This document shows, piece by piece, positions 42,685 to 55,133 of a DNA stretch of 64,000 bases; position 1 is the stretch's first letter; the number at the start of each line of letters is the position of its first letter. A model generated the notes under the pieces. The model saw only the letters and a program-made list of their open reading frames with translations. It searched no databases and was not told the origin of the DNA. Both the position numbers and the translations under genes were made by a program. This stretch comes from Epiperipatus broadwayi (Eukaryota > Onychophora > Udeonychophora > Euonychophora > Peripatidae): the NCBI GenBank assembly GCA_028023455.1, contig JAQFVV010012529.1, positions 870,001 through 934,000 of the forward strand. The letters are read 5' to 3'.

Positions 42685-43331
42685 TATTAATTTTAATATT
42701 TATGTTATACAATAAATCAATTACACTTCTAAATACATTTGACAAACTTTTATTTGCATGACCAACATTAAGTACATACTTATGTGTGGAAAAATTGGTA
42801 AAGAAATAACAAAATTCTAATTTAAATTCAGTGGTTTCTGAAGATTAGAATGATCAACGATCAACAGTATTATTTAAAATAATTTTCCTCTAGTTTTGTA
42901 TTAAACATTTTATATCTCACTAATCAATGACTACTTCTTGTGTTAAATCTACTAAGGACATTATAATCATGAAATATTCATTTTCTCTTATTCAACATAT
43001 AATACTATTCTGCTTTACCTTCATTTTCAAGTTTTCATGTGCATTTTTCTCAAAAAAAAAAAAGAATGCATAAGATACAGTTTTTCTTTTTTCTGTAAAT
43101 TCTGCCCATTAATGTCCTCACTCTTTTCTGTTACCATAGCCAAATTTTCCCACAACACTTTAAATTGTTATTTGAAGTAATTAAAAGTATTTTTGTACAT
43201 CTATATAAATCATTAAAAGCCTAATGCTAAACTATTTAATAAAATTACCAAACTTACTTCAAATTCACAACTAACCCTGACTATCTAAAGAAAATAAACT
43301 CTAAAACACAACCAGATTTCTCAAGTATAAA
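42685..43331. other. No gene recognised
   Basis: AT-rich, nothing supportable. Confidence 0.5.
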
Positions 43332-43625
43332 GGACTAAAAGATAACAATAAATTTATATTAAGCATTACCTACAATTCCACTTACATCTCACACATCCTT
43401 AATATTAAAAGAACTTTTAAATAAGTTTGCTTCAGAATCATAAATTTTTACTAATAAAAATTATTTGAAAGTAATGAAATAAAAAGAATTAAATAATCTT
43501 TATTATTAAAAATTTATGATTTTGAAGCAATTAACTTATTTAAAAGTTCTTTTAATATTAAAAGTGTATGGGGTGTAAATGGAATTGTGGGTAATGTTTA
43601 ATAAAAATTTGTTGTCCTTTAGTCC
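43332..43625. repeat. Foldback, arms about 130 bp
   Basis: 43332-43460 is mirrored by 43493-43625 (CTTAATATTAAAAGAACTTT against AAAGTTCTTTTAATATTAAA). A third copy of the arm sequence lies at 2870-3062. Confidence 0.75.
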
Positions 43626-45790
43626 TAATTTTGCATTTGGAGCAGGTTTATCTATATAAAAATTCTCTATTTTTCAATGGAAATTTGTTGGGCATTTTAT
43701 ATATCTAAGCTATTGGGAAAAAGATCTAAACCCGAATTATCTACATTTGATATCTCACATTACCTTGAATAACTAATCTTACTACTCTAATATATAAACA
43801 ATCTTCATAATGTTTTTCTTCCACTTTTTATTCATAATGAATTCCACTCAATGCATGCCTGTGCTTTTAAAGTAAAGTACATGTCCACTTTTCACATAAT
43901 CTCTTCACCTTTTCTTCTAACTTCACAAAGACCAACAACATATCATTTATTATTATAATTTTTCTTCCAACTCATGTAATCTTTCTTCATTTGAAAGTGA
44001 TCTGCAATTGTAAATAGCTAAATAAAAGTTCTTCATTTACTGGCAGTTTGAATCTACAATCTGTGATTATTAGCACTGTCGGCCATTGGTCACTAACTAC
44101 TGCCTTGGCTTAAGCCTCCAGAACATATGGACCATAATTTGTTATCTTTGATGATTGTAAGTATCTAATTAAAAAACTCATTCATCTAAACAATCATTCT
44201 GTCTTCAAAAAAACTCAACTGATATTTCACTTAAGAACTATCACACAATTGAGAAGAGATAAAAATGTAATAAAAACTCAGCACATTAGCTGAAGCATAT
44301 TGGTGAGAAGTTCATCCATATTCTTTTACTATAAGAATAATCACATAATAATAAGAGCCATAATGATAAGAATATTTAAAATGAACATTAGGAATTTGCC
44401 TGCTTGGTCCCTTTATTGCTTTAAAGAGGAATAAAAGTCTTCTTTCATTTAATAGCAAACTCTGATTGTTTTTTAGAAATATAAATTAAACAATTATATT
44501 ACATTTAATTAAAAGTTAATTATATACATGTATAGAAATGACGAGATATTACAAATGCAAAATATACATTTTGTTGTTGTTGTGCATTGCAATTTTAATT
44601 ACATCGTAAAATTAAGATATACTAGTTGAACATTGTTAAAAAGTGATTGAAAATAAAAACTATATACATTATAAAAATAGTTCGTATTAATTGATGTGAA
44701 TACTGCACATAAAGTAATAAAGACAAATGATGTGAATTAACTTCTAACAAAATAAAAGTACGAATTTTGTACTCAAATATTTTTTTGATTTCACTCAGAG
44801 AAATTTATACCTCTTCTTGCAACCTGGGTAGTCACATTGTGGATTCACTCTTAATTTTTTTTTCAAATTAAGTAATTTAAAACTAATCGCACAGATAATA
44901 TTAATACTTCTTTTTCGCATTACCGATATTTCGCTGTTGCAAATCGATTTTTGTTTATATTTAAACAATCTATTTTAACATAGAAGCCAAAATATTTAAA
45001 GCATTTACGCGCAAGCTAACATAAGAGTTTAAATAATGTTCAATAAATTAGTCCACAGACAACTCTATAAATAAATTGTTGCGTAATTAAGATTTACGTT
45101 GCATTAGGATACGATTAAGTAAAATTATACATCACAAATAAATACAATTGCAAATCATTTTATGATGATAATAGCAGGAAATAATTATTAAAAAATAAAG
45201 ATCAATTTTGGGTGATAGGAATAAATTTTCATAGAAAATGAAACCAATTTGTTGTCCCACTACTTGTTCTTAAGATACAGAAATAATTATTATAATAACC
45301 GGCTGTTCTGGTTAAAATTGTATTCCTATTCCTAAAGTGAATAATACTTAATTAACACCATTAACATCTTAATGGTAGATAACTTCAATGTTCCTAACTC
45401 TGTAAGTATTAAATATATCCAACTCGATTCTAAGAAGACATCTGCTGCAAACGTATTAAATCGTAAGCAAATGTTAGTTGTAATAATTATGAAATTGTGT
45501 TAAATTTGGTTTTCATTAACTTTTCATCTAACTTGAAATATACTCGTCCTATTCATCCTCTTGTTAAACTTTCACGAACTCTGGGTACAAAAAAATCTTT
45601 AAAAAATAATTTTGGTATAAAGACTAACATAAAAATATATATAAGGATAATACTAAAATATATATACAAAATAGTACTTCTTAGAATTACTAAGAGAGTT
45701 TAAAAAATGGAAAAACATTTATAATTACTAAATTAACGAAATATGTACCCTACAAAAAATTCACGCACGCACAAGGGAAAAGTAAAAATG
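43626..45790. other. Gene-free stretch with one weak exon-like spot
   Basis: Mostly AT-rich. At 44849-44811 on the minus strand a short segment encodes NPQCDYPGCKKR, like the start of a C2H2 zinc finger, between an AG and a GT. It is too short to support as an exon. The 68-codon open stretch at 45497 has no motif. Confidence 0.35.
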
Positions 45791-45794
45791 CTCT

Positions 45795-45900
45795 TTAAAA
45801 ATGGCGGCACAGCGTTGTTTTAAAAAAATAATTGTTAAGATTACATACAGGAAATGACGTCAGCACTCACACGGTTTTACGCTATATTCCGGATACTGGA
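45795..45900. promoter_or_regulatory. Promoter-like island
   Basis: Within 100 bases are AAAATGGCGGC (YY1-type), ATGACGTCAG (CRE-type), CAGGAAAT and TTCCGGA (ETS-type). Such clustering is unusual in this AT-rich DNA and is typical of housekeeping promoters. No adjoining exon was identified. It lies about 15.6 kb upstream of the first visible TRPT1 exon and could serve that gene or an undetected one. Confidence 0.35.
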
Positions 45901-48900
45901 TTTGCCTATTTTAATTTATTCGGTATATATTTGAAATTAGGATTGTACTTATAATTTCGATTTTAAACGTTTAGCTTTAACATGAAAACCAAAGATCAAA
46001 ATTTCACTAGTTAAAATTATGATACAAATTTTGGAGTTTAGTGATCCCAGTTTTGTCAATTATATATACAGTATATCAAATATTATTGTTTTGATATTTA
46101 ACTTTTCAAAAATACAAATTTCTTCTGCTACAAATTATGTGTTAGTTTCTATTAATTCCTAATTAATTTCTTAGTTATTTTTCACTCATTCTGTATAAAA
46201 TTTTATAAATCATTCCGTAAGATCTTTTATAAAATTTTAAAATTGCAAATGAGAAAGCAGTAGGTAGGATAGTGTGAAAGATGACTGTGCAGAAAATATA
46301 TCTTAAAAAGTACGAACAAATCGATTCTTGCAATCATACGGCTGCTGAAATATCCATATGTAATAATCATTTATGTATATATATATATGGTTCGATCAAA
46401 TATAATAAAGCTTATTGTATTTTTTAATACAACTAATGCTTATTTTCTATATACCTATATTAAATGCATCTAAACTCATGAATGATATGTCTATATCATG
46501 CACGTACGTGGTCGTCGCATGTGTGTGTATAGGTATATATTGTACATGCGAACATTAAGGAAACAGACATATTAAACATGTATGGAAATATATATATAAG
46601 GAAAGTTTTATTTTAATGTAAAATTGCGATTACCAACGAAAAAAATCGCATGCAGTCAAACAATGTGGTTTGAACCATATATATGATAAACAGAAATGTG
46701 CAAATTTCTCAGAAATGATGCGCACTCCTATGACCTGATCATGTGACCCTCAATTCAAGTGAATGAGTAAGTAGCTAGGGATAAAAACTCCAGGTAATAG
46801 CATATCTTGTTTTCTGCCAGAAGAATAGCTCTTCTGCCCCTGAAAATGTAAAAAGAAGCACCAAATAATTATTGAAGATCATTCTGATTTTTTATTTTCT
46901 TTAGGACTTTTTAATGATAACTAGATTTAGCTATAATCTGTACAAATCAATGTGTAGAGTAAGCTACAGTCTGTGCTATCTAATATTCATCTCATATATC
47001 TGAGTGGGAAATGTTCACTTATTATTATCAATATATATATGGTTTTATTTCCATTAACACATTTAATAGAACACACGATGTATGTGTGTTCCATTAAAAT
47101 CTGTTAATTTACTTAACATTCGTGTCTCTCCCCCTCTCTTCTGGTCATTACAATGGTTTTATTTGTATTCATTAAATTTTCAATGTAATGTACAGGAGGA
47201 ATTTATAGTTCCTTTTTCCATACAGTTTGAAATGAAAATTTTGCTATTTACAAAACTGTGATCAGCTGCTTCCAGCATTCTCTATTCTTGTTGATCAATA
47301 TAGAAATTAATAATAAAATCTTTTAAAAAAAAAAAAAAGACTACACTAAGACAAAACTAAATAAAGATTATGAAAAAAGATATATATCCCTGTGAAGGGG
47401 TTTGAACGAGAGGTGAAATTCAGTATAGCTTTTACAACAAAATGAATTATATAATCAGTAAGTGAAGATTTTACTAATTATGGCACATCAGAGCTCCAAA
47501 ATTCATACTCACTAGTATGAACCAAAAAGGAAATCCACAAATAAAAAATTTACAAATTTATGTTGATTTTATATTTAAGATACATCATCTACAGTAAATG
47601 CAAATACAAATCTAGAATAATATATTTAAATACTAATGCCATTTTCAAGTCAATTTTTGAATTCATTCATAGAGAATGCTTATAAAAATAGTAAGGGTAA
47701 ATAAATAGAGCTTGTGCTAAGATTTTTAATACCTGATGCAACACAATACAGTTTTTTATATTATGTTGCCTGCAAGAATATGTTGGCCACTATTAGTATA
47801 TAACTTGGGTTTTTTTTGCCTCAAAAAAAAAAGTTCATTTTCATCATTATTTTATTGCTAACTTGTTCAATATTCTTTTATTTATTTATTTATTTTGCAT
47901 TGCTTATATTGTATTAAATACATTTCTTAAAAATCACTTCCTTGAATTATTTACAATGCTTTTTATTCAAGTTCAACTCTCTAGCAGTTTTTTTCAAAGT
48001 TGTAAAATATAATTAAATTGCATCACTTTTGTTTATACAAGCATACTATAAAGTTATTTTTATATCTGAGTATATAAAAATAGCAAAGTATAATTATTGA
48101 ATGTTTATAAAAATAATAAATAATGCAATACAATTTTTAATAATTCTGAAAAAGTCTGCTAGTCTGTCAAAATTGTAAGTCAATTTAATAATAATCATTG
48201 TGAAAACTATAAAGAAACTATTTTTTTTAAAAAAAGATTTATTGGTAATTTTTTATTTACTTTTCACCCATTCTACCAATAAAATAATATTTGTTATATA
48301 TGTTATAAAGGATATTTTAACAATGCTTATAGTTATTTTAAGAATATGTATATATATTGTATAAGTAAAGCAAAATGTCTGTACAAATAAATTATTAGCA
48401 AATACATCTATTTTAAATATTTGGATTTAGTGACCTCACATTATTCTCTTTCATTATAATTGGTAACTTGATTATCCCATTACTAACCCAATTATTGCCA
48501 TAAGTTATTACTACATTGAGATAATGAAGTTTTTATAAAGATTATGGGGAGAGAAAGAAGAAAAAAAACTTTCCTCACAGAGAGAGGGGGGGGGGAGCTG
48601 AGCCAACCAATTTACCTTTCTAACTGGAAGTATAAGAATATAGGGTTATTATTAAAGGTTATTTTTGTAAGTCTCTTTAATTTTTTTTAGTTAGTTAGAT
48701 ACATTATTGTGATTTATTTTACAAATTAGATGTAAATTATGTTAAGGGAAAATAGCTAAGTTATGTGTTATAAGCAATTGTTCTATAAAATTTTCATAAA
48801 TTTGGAAATAAGGTCTTTGAATTATTACAATTCATAGAACATTCATGTCAGTATTATTTCATATTCAACAAACACACCATAATATTTTCATTCTTCCTTA

Positions 48901-50020
48901 AAATTAAACATTATATTCTCATATTAAGTGTGCTATATTTTCTATATAAACTGTTGATATCCAATAAGCAAATTGTAGAAGATTTTATATAAAATCATCA
49001 TTTATTACCTTTTTTAATCATTGATAGTCTAATGCAGTGCAAATTTTTGCCTCTCTAATTTTCCACAAAGATCTGTAACAAGCTTTCCAAGAAAAATGAT
49101 TATAATTAAAGGGTTAATTGTTTAGGAAATAGTGTGATGTGTGGGCACAATAAAAGATTCAGGAAGCCTGTTTTGTCTTTAATTATGAAACGAAAAAAAA
49201 ATCCTCTCTTGCAGACCTCTTTAGAGTTTGATTGTTTTGGTATCTTGACAAATTCTTTTGTTCATTAATTGCCATTTGCTATATGGTTTAACCATCTGCT
49301 TTTATATTTTTTATTTTTTTTACAATTATGCTAGTGATAATAGTCTTGACTATAATCCATTCATTTACTTTTTTATTCTTTCTTGTTATTATCAACATAA
49401 TTCTTAACTGTCTTATGTTTTACTTGTAATTTTTGTTTTATCTTACAATTTAGAGTTTTTGCTTTGTAACCATAAGATAAAGCAATCAAGATACAATTGA
49501 ATAAGATTTTTTATGCATATCCATAAGAGCATGCTTTTTTAAATACAGTATTAAGCCTCATCAAATTTACTCCAAGTCATTTTAATTATTCTATGTATTT
49601 CTTCCCTAATTATTTACTGTTGAAGATTTTTCACCATTAACTACGATGTCTTCAGGCAGTATAAATTTGTTAAACATTAACTTTCTTAAAATTTAGTTTA
49701 TAGTATTTTTTTTAAACTGACAGCTAATCCACAAATTCTTGATTATAAGTGATCAGTTCTTATTGCAAAAAATAATATAATTTGCAAATGTAAGATGGTT
49801 TATATAATTATCATATACATGATATATATTTTACTTTTTATCACTGCCACTAAATCCTATTTTAACAACAGCACACATCTCCTTTTTTTATTTTAAATAT
49901 ATATGCTGTATAAAATATAATGTTCTTTTTCACTAAATCCAATCAAAAAATATACACTCTCCTTTTTTCTTTCCAAAAAACATTATTTTTTCCATTGGCA
50001 TATATATATTTACTTGTTTA
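45901..50020. other. Long AT-rich stretch, no gene recognised
   Basis: Simple-sequence A/T and G runs (for example GGGGGGGGG at about 48588-48596) and no ORF above background. Nothing supportable. Confidence 0.45.
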
Positions 50021-51000
50021 AACATTCAATGTTTCGACCACTTTATTGTAGTCATTTTCAAGGATCTACAAAATGCATATTTACATCTTCATAATTATCA
50101 ATACAATTAAAAACAATATAAAAATTAATTTATCCTTATCATAAAAAAAAATAACATTTTCCTTTCATTTATCAATACATCTTTTTTACATATCCTACAT
50201 TATATATACTTCTTTACTCCCAAACTTTTTCTTTTTTTATCTATACATCTCTTTCTAAAAAAAAACACAAATATTCTTTTTTTTATACCTCCTAAATAAT
50301 TCCTTTAAAACAATACCTTACCTTCAAATGCATTCTTTACTTAAAATGTATCATTTACAGAATTTATCTATTCAGCAAATGTTTATTTTTTTATATATAT
50401 AAATTCTCCTTTACCAATCTCTATATAATTTTATTTTTTCCAACATTCTTATCTTAAAATCTGTATGTCCAGATTCCTTACTCTCTATGTTAATATTTGA
50501 ATTTTTATCACTTAAATGTTTCAACCTTGTTCCTAATTTATTATTATTGTATCTATATATAACACATACCTATTTTTTACAATCTAAACACTCAATTCTA
50601 TAAATACCATTCATATTTTTAACATTCCTATTTCTTGTTTCCTTTATCACATTAACTCAATTAAACTTTGTTTTATATACTGGCTTCAACAATAAATTAT
50701 ATTCCTTTCCATATTTCCTATTTATATCCTTCATAATCTTTAAAAAAAAAGTATTTTTTGATACTTTATAACTATTATATATAAATTCCTTTTTATCTTT
50801 TTATTTTTTCAATATTTTTCTTTCCACATAATTTATTAATAATTTTAATTGGATAATCATTTTTCATTGCCTCTTCTCTTATCTTACCCATTTCTTCTTT
50901 AAATAATCTTTCCTCTGAACATAAATTAATTCCCCTAATTATCCTGTTATTAACAATATTTATTTTATGTATATATTCTATATCTTATTTTCAATTACTT
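50021..51000 (-). pseudogene. Penelope-like element 3' half, decayed
   Basis: Minus strand. A GIY-YIG-type block reads MNGIYRIECLDCKK near 50615-50570, followed after stops by a SGHTDFKIRMLEKIKLYRDW block near 50478-50420, as in PLE endonuclease domains. The 3' tail ends with a TTGAAAATGACTACAATAAA...GTCGAAAC motif (about 50063-50031), comparable to the tails of the other PLE fragments here. It is frameshifted throughout. Confidence 0.6.
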
Positions 51001-51022
51001 AACACATAAAAAGTACCCTTAT

Positions 51023-51605
51023 CAAAACAGGCAAGACTCTCTATACATATTTCCATTCAATGCAAGCCAGAGTAATCAATGGATGCCAGAAGGCTTGTGC
51101 ATAAAATCCCCATCTAGTGCCTACTCATCCAGTTTCCTGAGACTAGTTTCTGGCTTGTGGCCTTTGTCAGTGAGGAGCCTTGGAACTGAGAGCACTGCAC
51201 CTAGATCTTAGGATCTAATGCAACCCTCCAGAAGCCACCTTTTATCTCAACTACAAAACTATGAGACTTAAATTGAAAACACTATAATATTTTCAATCCA
51301 AGCTCATCAGTCCATATAGTCATATAGGTCTAAACTCAGTTCAGTACTTATATATTTTGGTGTCTTTGGTTCTTTAATAACCATAGACACCACAATCCTA
51401 TTAGGAAAGATTGGTTTTAAGCTAATAAACATCACATTGTCACCATTTCCCATGCTTGCTTTTAACTGTTATCAAAACAGGCAAAACTATCTATATGTTA
51501 TTGCCACTCAGTGCAAGCCAGAGTAATCAATGGGTGCCAGAGGGCTTGTGTATAAAATCCCCATCTAGTACCTACTCATCCAATTTCCCCAGACTAGTTT
51601 CTGAC
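51023..51605 (-). repeat. R1 repeat, one full and one partial copy
   Basis: A full minus-strand unit (51023 to about 51465) is followed head to tail by a partial one (to about 51605). TTATCAAAACAGGCAA occurs at the same place in both. It forms the left arm of the foldback with 51606-51960. Confidence 0.75.
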
Positions 51606-51995
51606 ACCAAAATATATAGGTACTGAACTGAGTTCAGACCTATATGACTATATATGCTGATGAGCTTGAATTGAAAATATAGTGTTTTCAATTTAAGTCT
51701 CATAGTTTTGTAGTTAAGTAGAGATAAAAGATGGCTTCTGGGGGGTTGCATTAGATCCTAAGATATAGGTGCAGTGCTCTCAGATCCAAGGCTCCTCACT
51801 GATGAAGGCCACAAGCCAGAAACTAGTCTGGGGAAATTGGATGCATAGGCACAAGATGGGGATTTTATGTGCAAGCCTTCTGGCATCTATTGATTACTCT
51901 GGCTTGCACTGAGTGGCAATACGTGTAGAGTGTTTTTCCTGTTTTGATAACAGTTAAGAGCAAGCATAGGAAATGGTGATCATATGATGTTTATT
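51606..51995 (+). repeat. R1 repeat, plus copy
   Basis: Reverse complement of the upstream copy, from ACACCAAAATATATAGGTAC to GATCATATGATGTTTATTAG. It contains CTGATGA at 51799-51805 and GAAAC at 51819-51823. Confidence 0.75.
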
Positions 51996-53590
51996 AGCTT
52001 AAAAAGTACCCTGCCTAAAAATACAAATTGAATGGTTTGTTTCTTGAGAGGTCAAGTGTAATTTGAGCATAGGAAATGATAAATGAACTACAATTTATAG
52101 ATTTTTAGTTTTTGAATTTATCATTTTACACTTCATTAAATTATATAGGGCAAGGATAAATAATTGAATGGTTAATTGCTCAAATCATATCATCTTTGCA
52201 CATCAAAAGTGATAGGTTGAGCAGTTACTTTATCATTACATTAAACTATACATAGTTATTATTCCTTTAACCTTTAGAATTCCAAATTTGTAACAGGTTT
52301 TATTAAATTCTTTTTTTTTTTATTTTCTATAAATATGTCATAATTGTGTTTTAACAATTATCACTTCTAAATAATGAATAAAGCTAGAAAGCAATTTAGT
52401 TATTTAAATTTTCTAAAATATACTACATATTTATTACTATTTTTAATGATATTCAATATAAGTGCAGTATGCAACTACATTTGAACACAAAGATATATTT
52501 ACCTTATTTTAGAAAATTCATGTTAACCTTTCTATATCTGTTTAGTTACTTTTTTTTTCTATAATACATCATTTGTAATCTGTATTTAAATTAATCAAAA
52601 AGATAGTTGCTCAGGAGGTTATGTGACTTTCAAATATCCAAATGAAAGTTGAACATAATAGTTCTATTTGATTGAGCAAACTAAGATTTTATATATATCA
52701 TTGGGAGATTTATTCAGAAACTTTTACTTTTTGAGTCCACATACACTAAATCAATCAGGGCAATAACCCATATTGCTTTATCAGTGTCTTAGAGAGTCTT
52801 ATAATATTTGAACAGGCTAATGAAAATTTTTTATACATGGACCATATTATTTTTTTTTTTAGATACATCAGCAGGGAATGAAATCCAAGAAACTTTAATT
52901 GTTAATTTTGACATTGTAATTTAAAAGCTAAAGGTTTCAGGATCAATTTGTGTTAATAAACATAAAATAAAAATTATTATATCAATCAATATGAACTATT
53001 ATGCTCAACCATCTCTTGGGTATTTGAATGACACATTTAGTAACTGATTATATGATTAATTATGTGATTCAGAGCAAATGAGTATATGATTAATTTAAGT
53101 ACAGATTCCAAATTATAGTGTATTTTTAAATAATAGAAAATATAAAAAAGAAAATTGTAACTGAACAGAAATAGGAAACCTTGGTTGCAATCATTCAAAG
53201 GTTTATATATTATGTCATAGTATTTCAAAATAGTAATAATAAAATATTTTGCTAGTATATTTTGTAAAATATTATAAGTAATAAATTAAACTAAAAAACA
53301 ATTCAGCTATTAAATTTTTTTAAAATCTTTTATAGTAAAAATTTGTAATTTTTCTAGTGGCGTTTTATTTAATTAAATGCAAATGAAAAAAAAACAAAAA
53401 CAGGCTAAACAATTTTTTTTATGTGAGCATTATATTTGTTTTCCACCACATTGATGCACAAACATTATTTGGACTTAGTATATTATTGAACAAAGTAATT
53501 ATGGAAAATTTTTAATTTGTTGGCTATTTGAAAGAATATGGTTTATTTCTGTAAGATAAAGTACGGTAATTAAAGAGAGAGAAAAAATAT
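51996..53590. other. No gene recognised
   Basis: AT-rich, nothing supportable. Confidence 0.5.
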
Positions 53591-53591
53591 A

Positions 53592-55133
53592 TAGTTAATT
53601 AAATAAATAGTGATGGTACGCTATGCTGGAAAGATTATAATTTATTTTAAATTACAGCTTAGCCTACTTTCTACTAAGTCGGTCATACTCATAGAACTAA
53701 TATATGTTTATATAAATGGAATTTGTAAATTAAATAATTTAAATATACCATTTACGTGATAATGCAATGCACGAGTCTTTCTTGTTTATTGCATTGATAT
53801 TATTTGCAATAAACCACACCTTTTTATATTTTCTTTTTTGATCATAGCACTCATTGCAAACAACTTTAATATTAGATGGATTGAAATTGTGGTCAGATTC
53901 AATTCCATGTTCCAAAAATATAGACTTAATATTGGGATCTATTTTAGTCTGTTTGTATATTTATTTGTGTTAAACCACCAAATATTACATGATCACCATT
54001 TCTTATGCTTGCTCATAACTGTTATTAAAACAGGCAAAACTTTCTTTCCTAGTAGGATAATGGTGGTTATGTTTATTAAAGAACCAAAGACACCAAAATG
54101 TATGGGTACTGAACTGAGTTCAGACCTATATGATTATATAAACTAATGAGCTTAGATTAAAAATATTGCATTTTCAATTTTATTCTCATAGTTTTGTAGT
54201 TAAGTAGAGATAAAATGTGGCTGCTGGAGGCTTGCATTAGATCCTAAGATCTAGGTGCAGTGCTTTCAGATCCAAGGCTCCTCACTGACGAAGGCCAGAA
54301 ACTAGTCTGGGGATATTGGATGAGTAGGCACTAGATAGGGATTTTATGCACAAGCCTTCTGACATTCGTTGATTACTCTGGTTTGCACTGAGTGGCAGTA
54401 CTGTATGGAGAGTTTTGCCTGTTTTAATATTTATTTGTGCTGCGCTAATCTTGTAGCCCAATTGGTACAAGACTCACCATAGTAAATTGCATTACATGTC
54501 TATTCATTGCATTTAATTTTATAAACTATTTGGAGAGCTTAGTTTGGAGATAATTTGTCTTTAGTATTATTCTACATTTGATTATGATTAGGTGGGATTC
54601 TAAAACATATTAAATTTATTTGAGCAGATTGTTTTCACCTTTTTAGATATATATGGTATAAAAGAAAGGCTGATCTATGTGTTAATATGATTATTAATGT
54701 TCCTGGTCTTTAAAGATAAATAGAATTGTTTAAGAGTTTTATTTAATATATCAAGATTAGTACAACACACATATATATATAAACATGCTAAAATAGACTC
54801 CAATATTAAGTCTATTTTTGGAACATTAAATTGAATCCGTCCATAATTTCAATTCACTAAGTTGTTTGTGTTGAACACAATGATCGAAATAGAAAATATA
54901 AGGAGGTGGGGTTTATTGCAAATAACATCAATGCAATAAACAAGAAAAACTTGTGCATTGCATTATCACATAAATGGTATTTTTAAGTTATTTAACTTAT
55001 AGATTCTATTTATATAAACCTGTATTAGTTCTATGAATATGACTGACCTAGTTGAAAACAGTGCTAACTGTAATTTTAAATAAATTATAATCTTGCCAGC
55101 ATAGTGTACCATTATTATTTATTTAGTTATATT
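53592..55133. repeat. Long-spacer inverted repeat, arms about 340 bp, enclosing R1
   Basis: 53592-53937 is mirrored by 54798-55133. Examples are AATGCAATGCACGAGTCTTT against an AAACTTGTGCATTGCATTAT region, and CATAGCGTACCATC-type words at the outer ends. The 860-bp spacer holds an R1 copy. It is either a transposon with long inverted termini or an inverted duplication; no target duplication was confirmed. Confidence 0.75.
53990..54435 (+). repeat. R1 repeat copy with mirrored end fragment
   Basis: A short minus-orientation end (GATCACCATTTCTTATGCTT to AACAGGCAAAAC) is followed by a plus unit ending in AGTTTTGCCTGTTTTAA, so this copy has small inverted ends. It contains CTGACGA...GAAAC at 54285-54302. 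Confidence 0.7.

Noticed and set aside
44811-44849. Zinc-finger-like NPQCDYPGCKKR micro-exon on the minus strand
   Set aside because: Only 13 codons, no second cysteine-histidine half nearby, and splice signals of this quality are common by chance.
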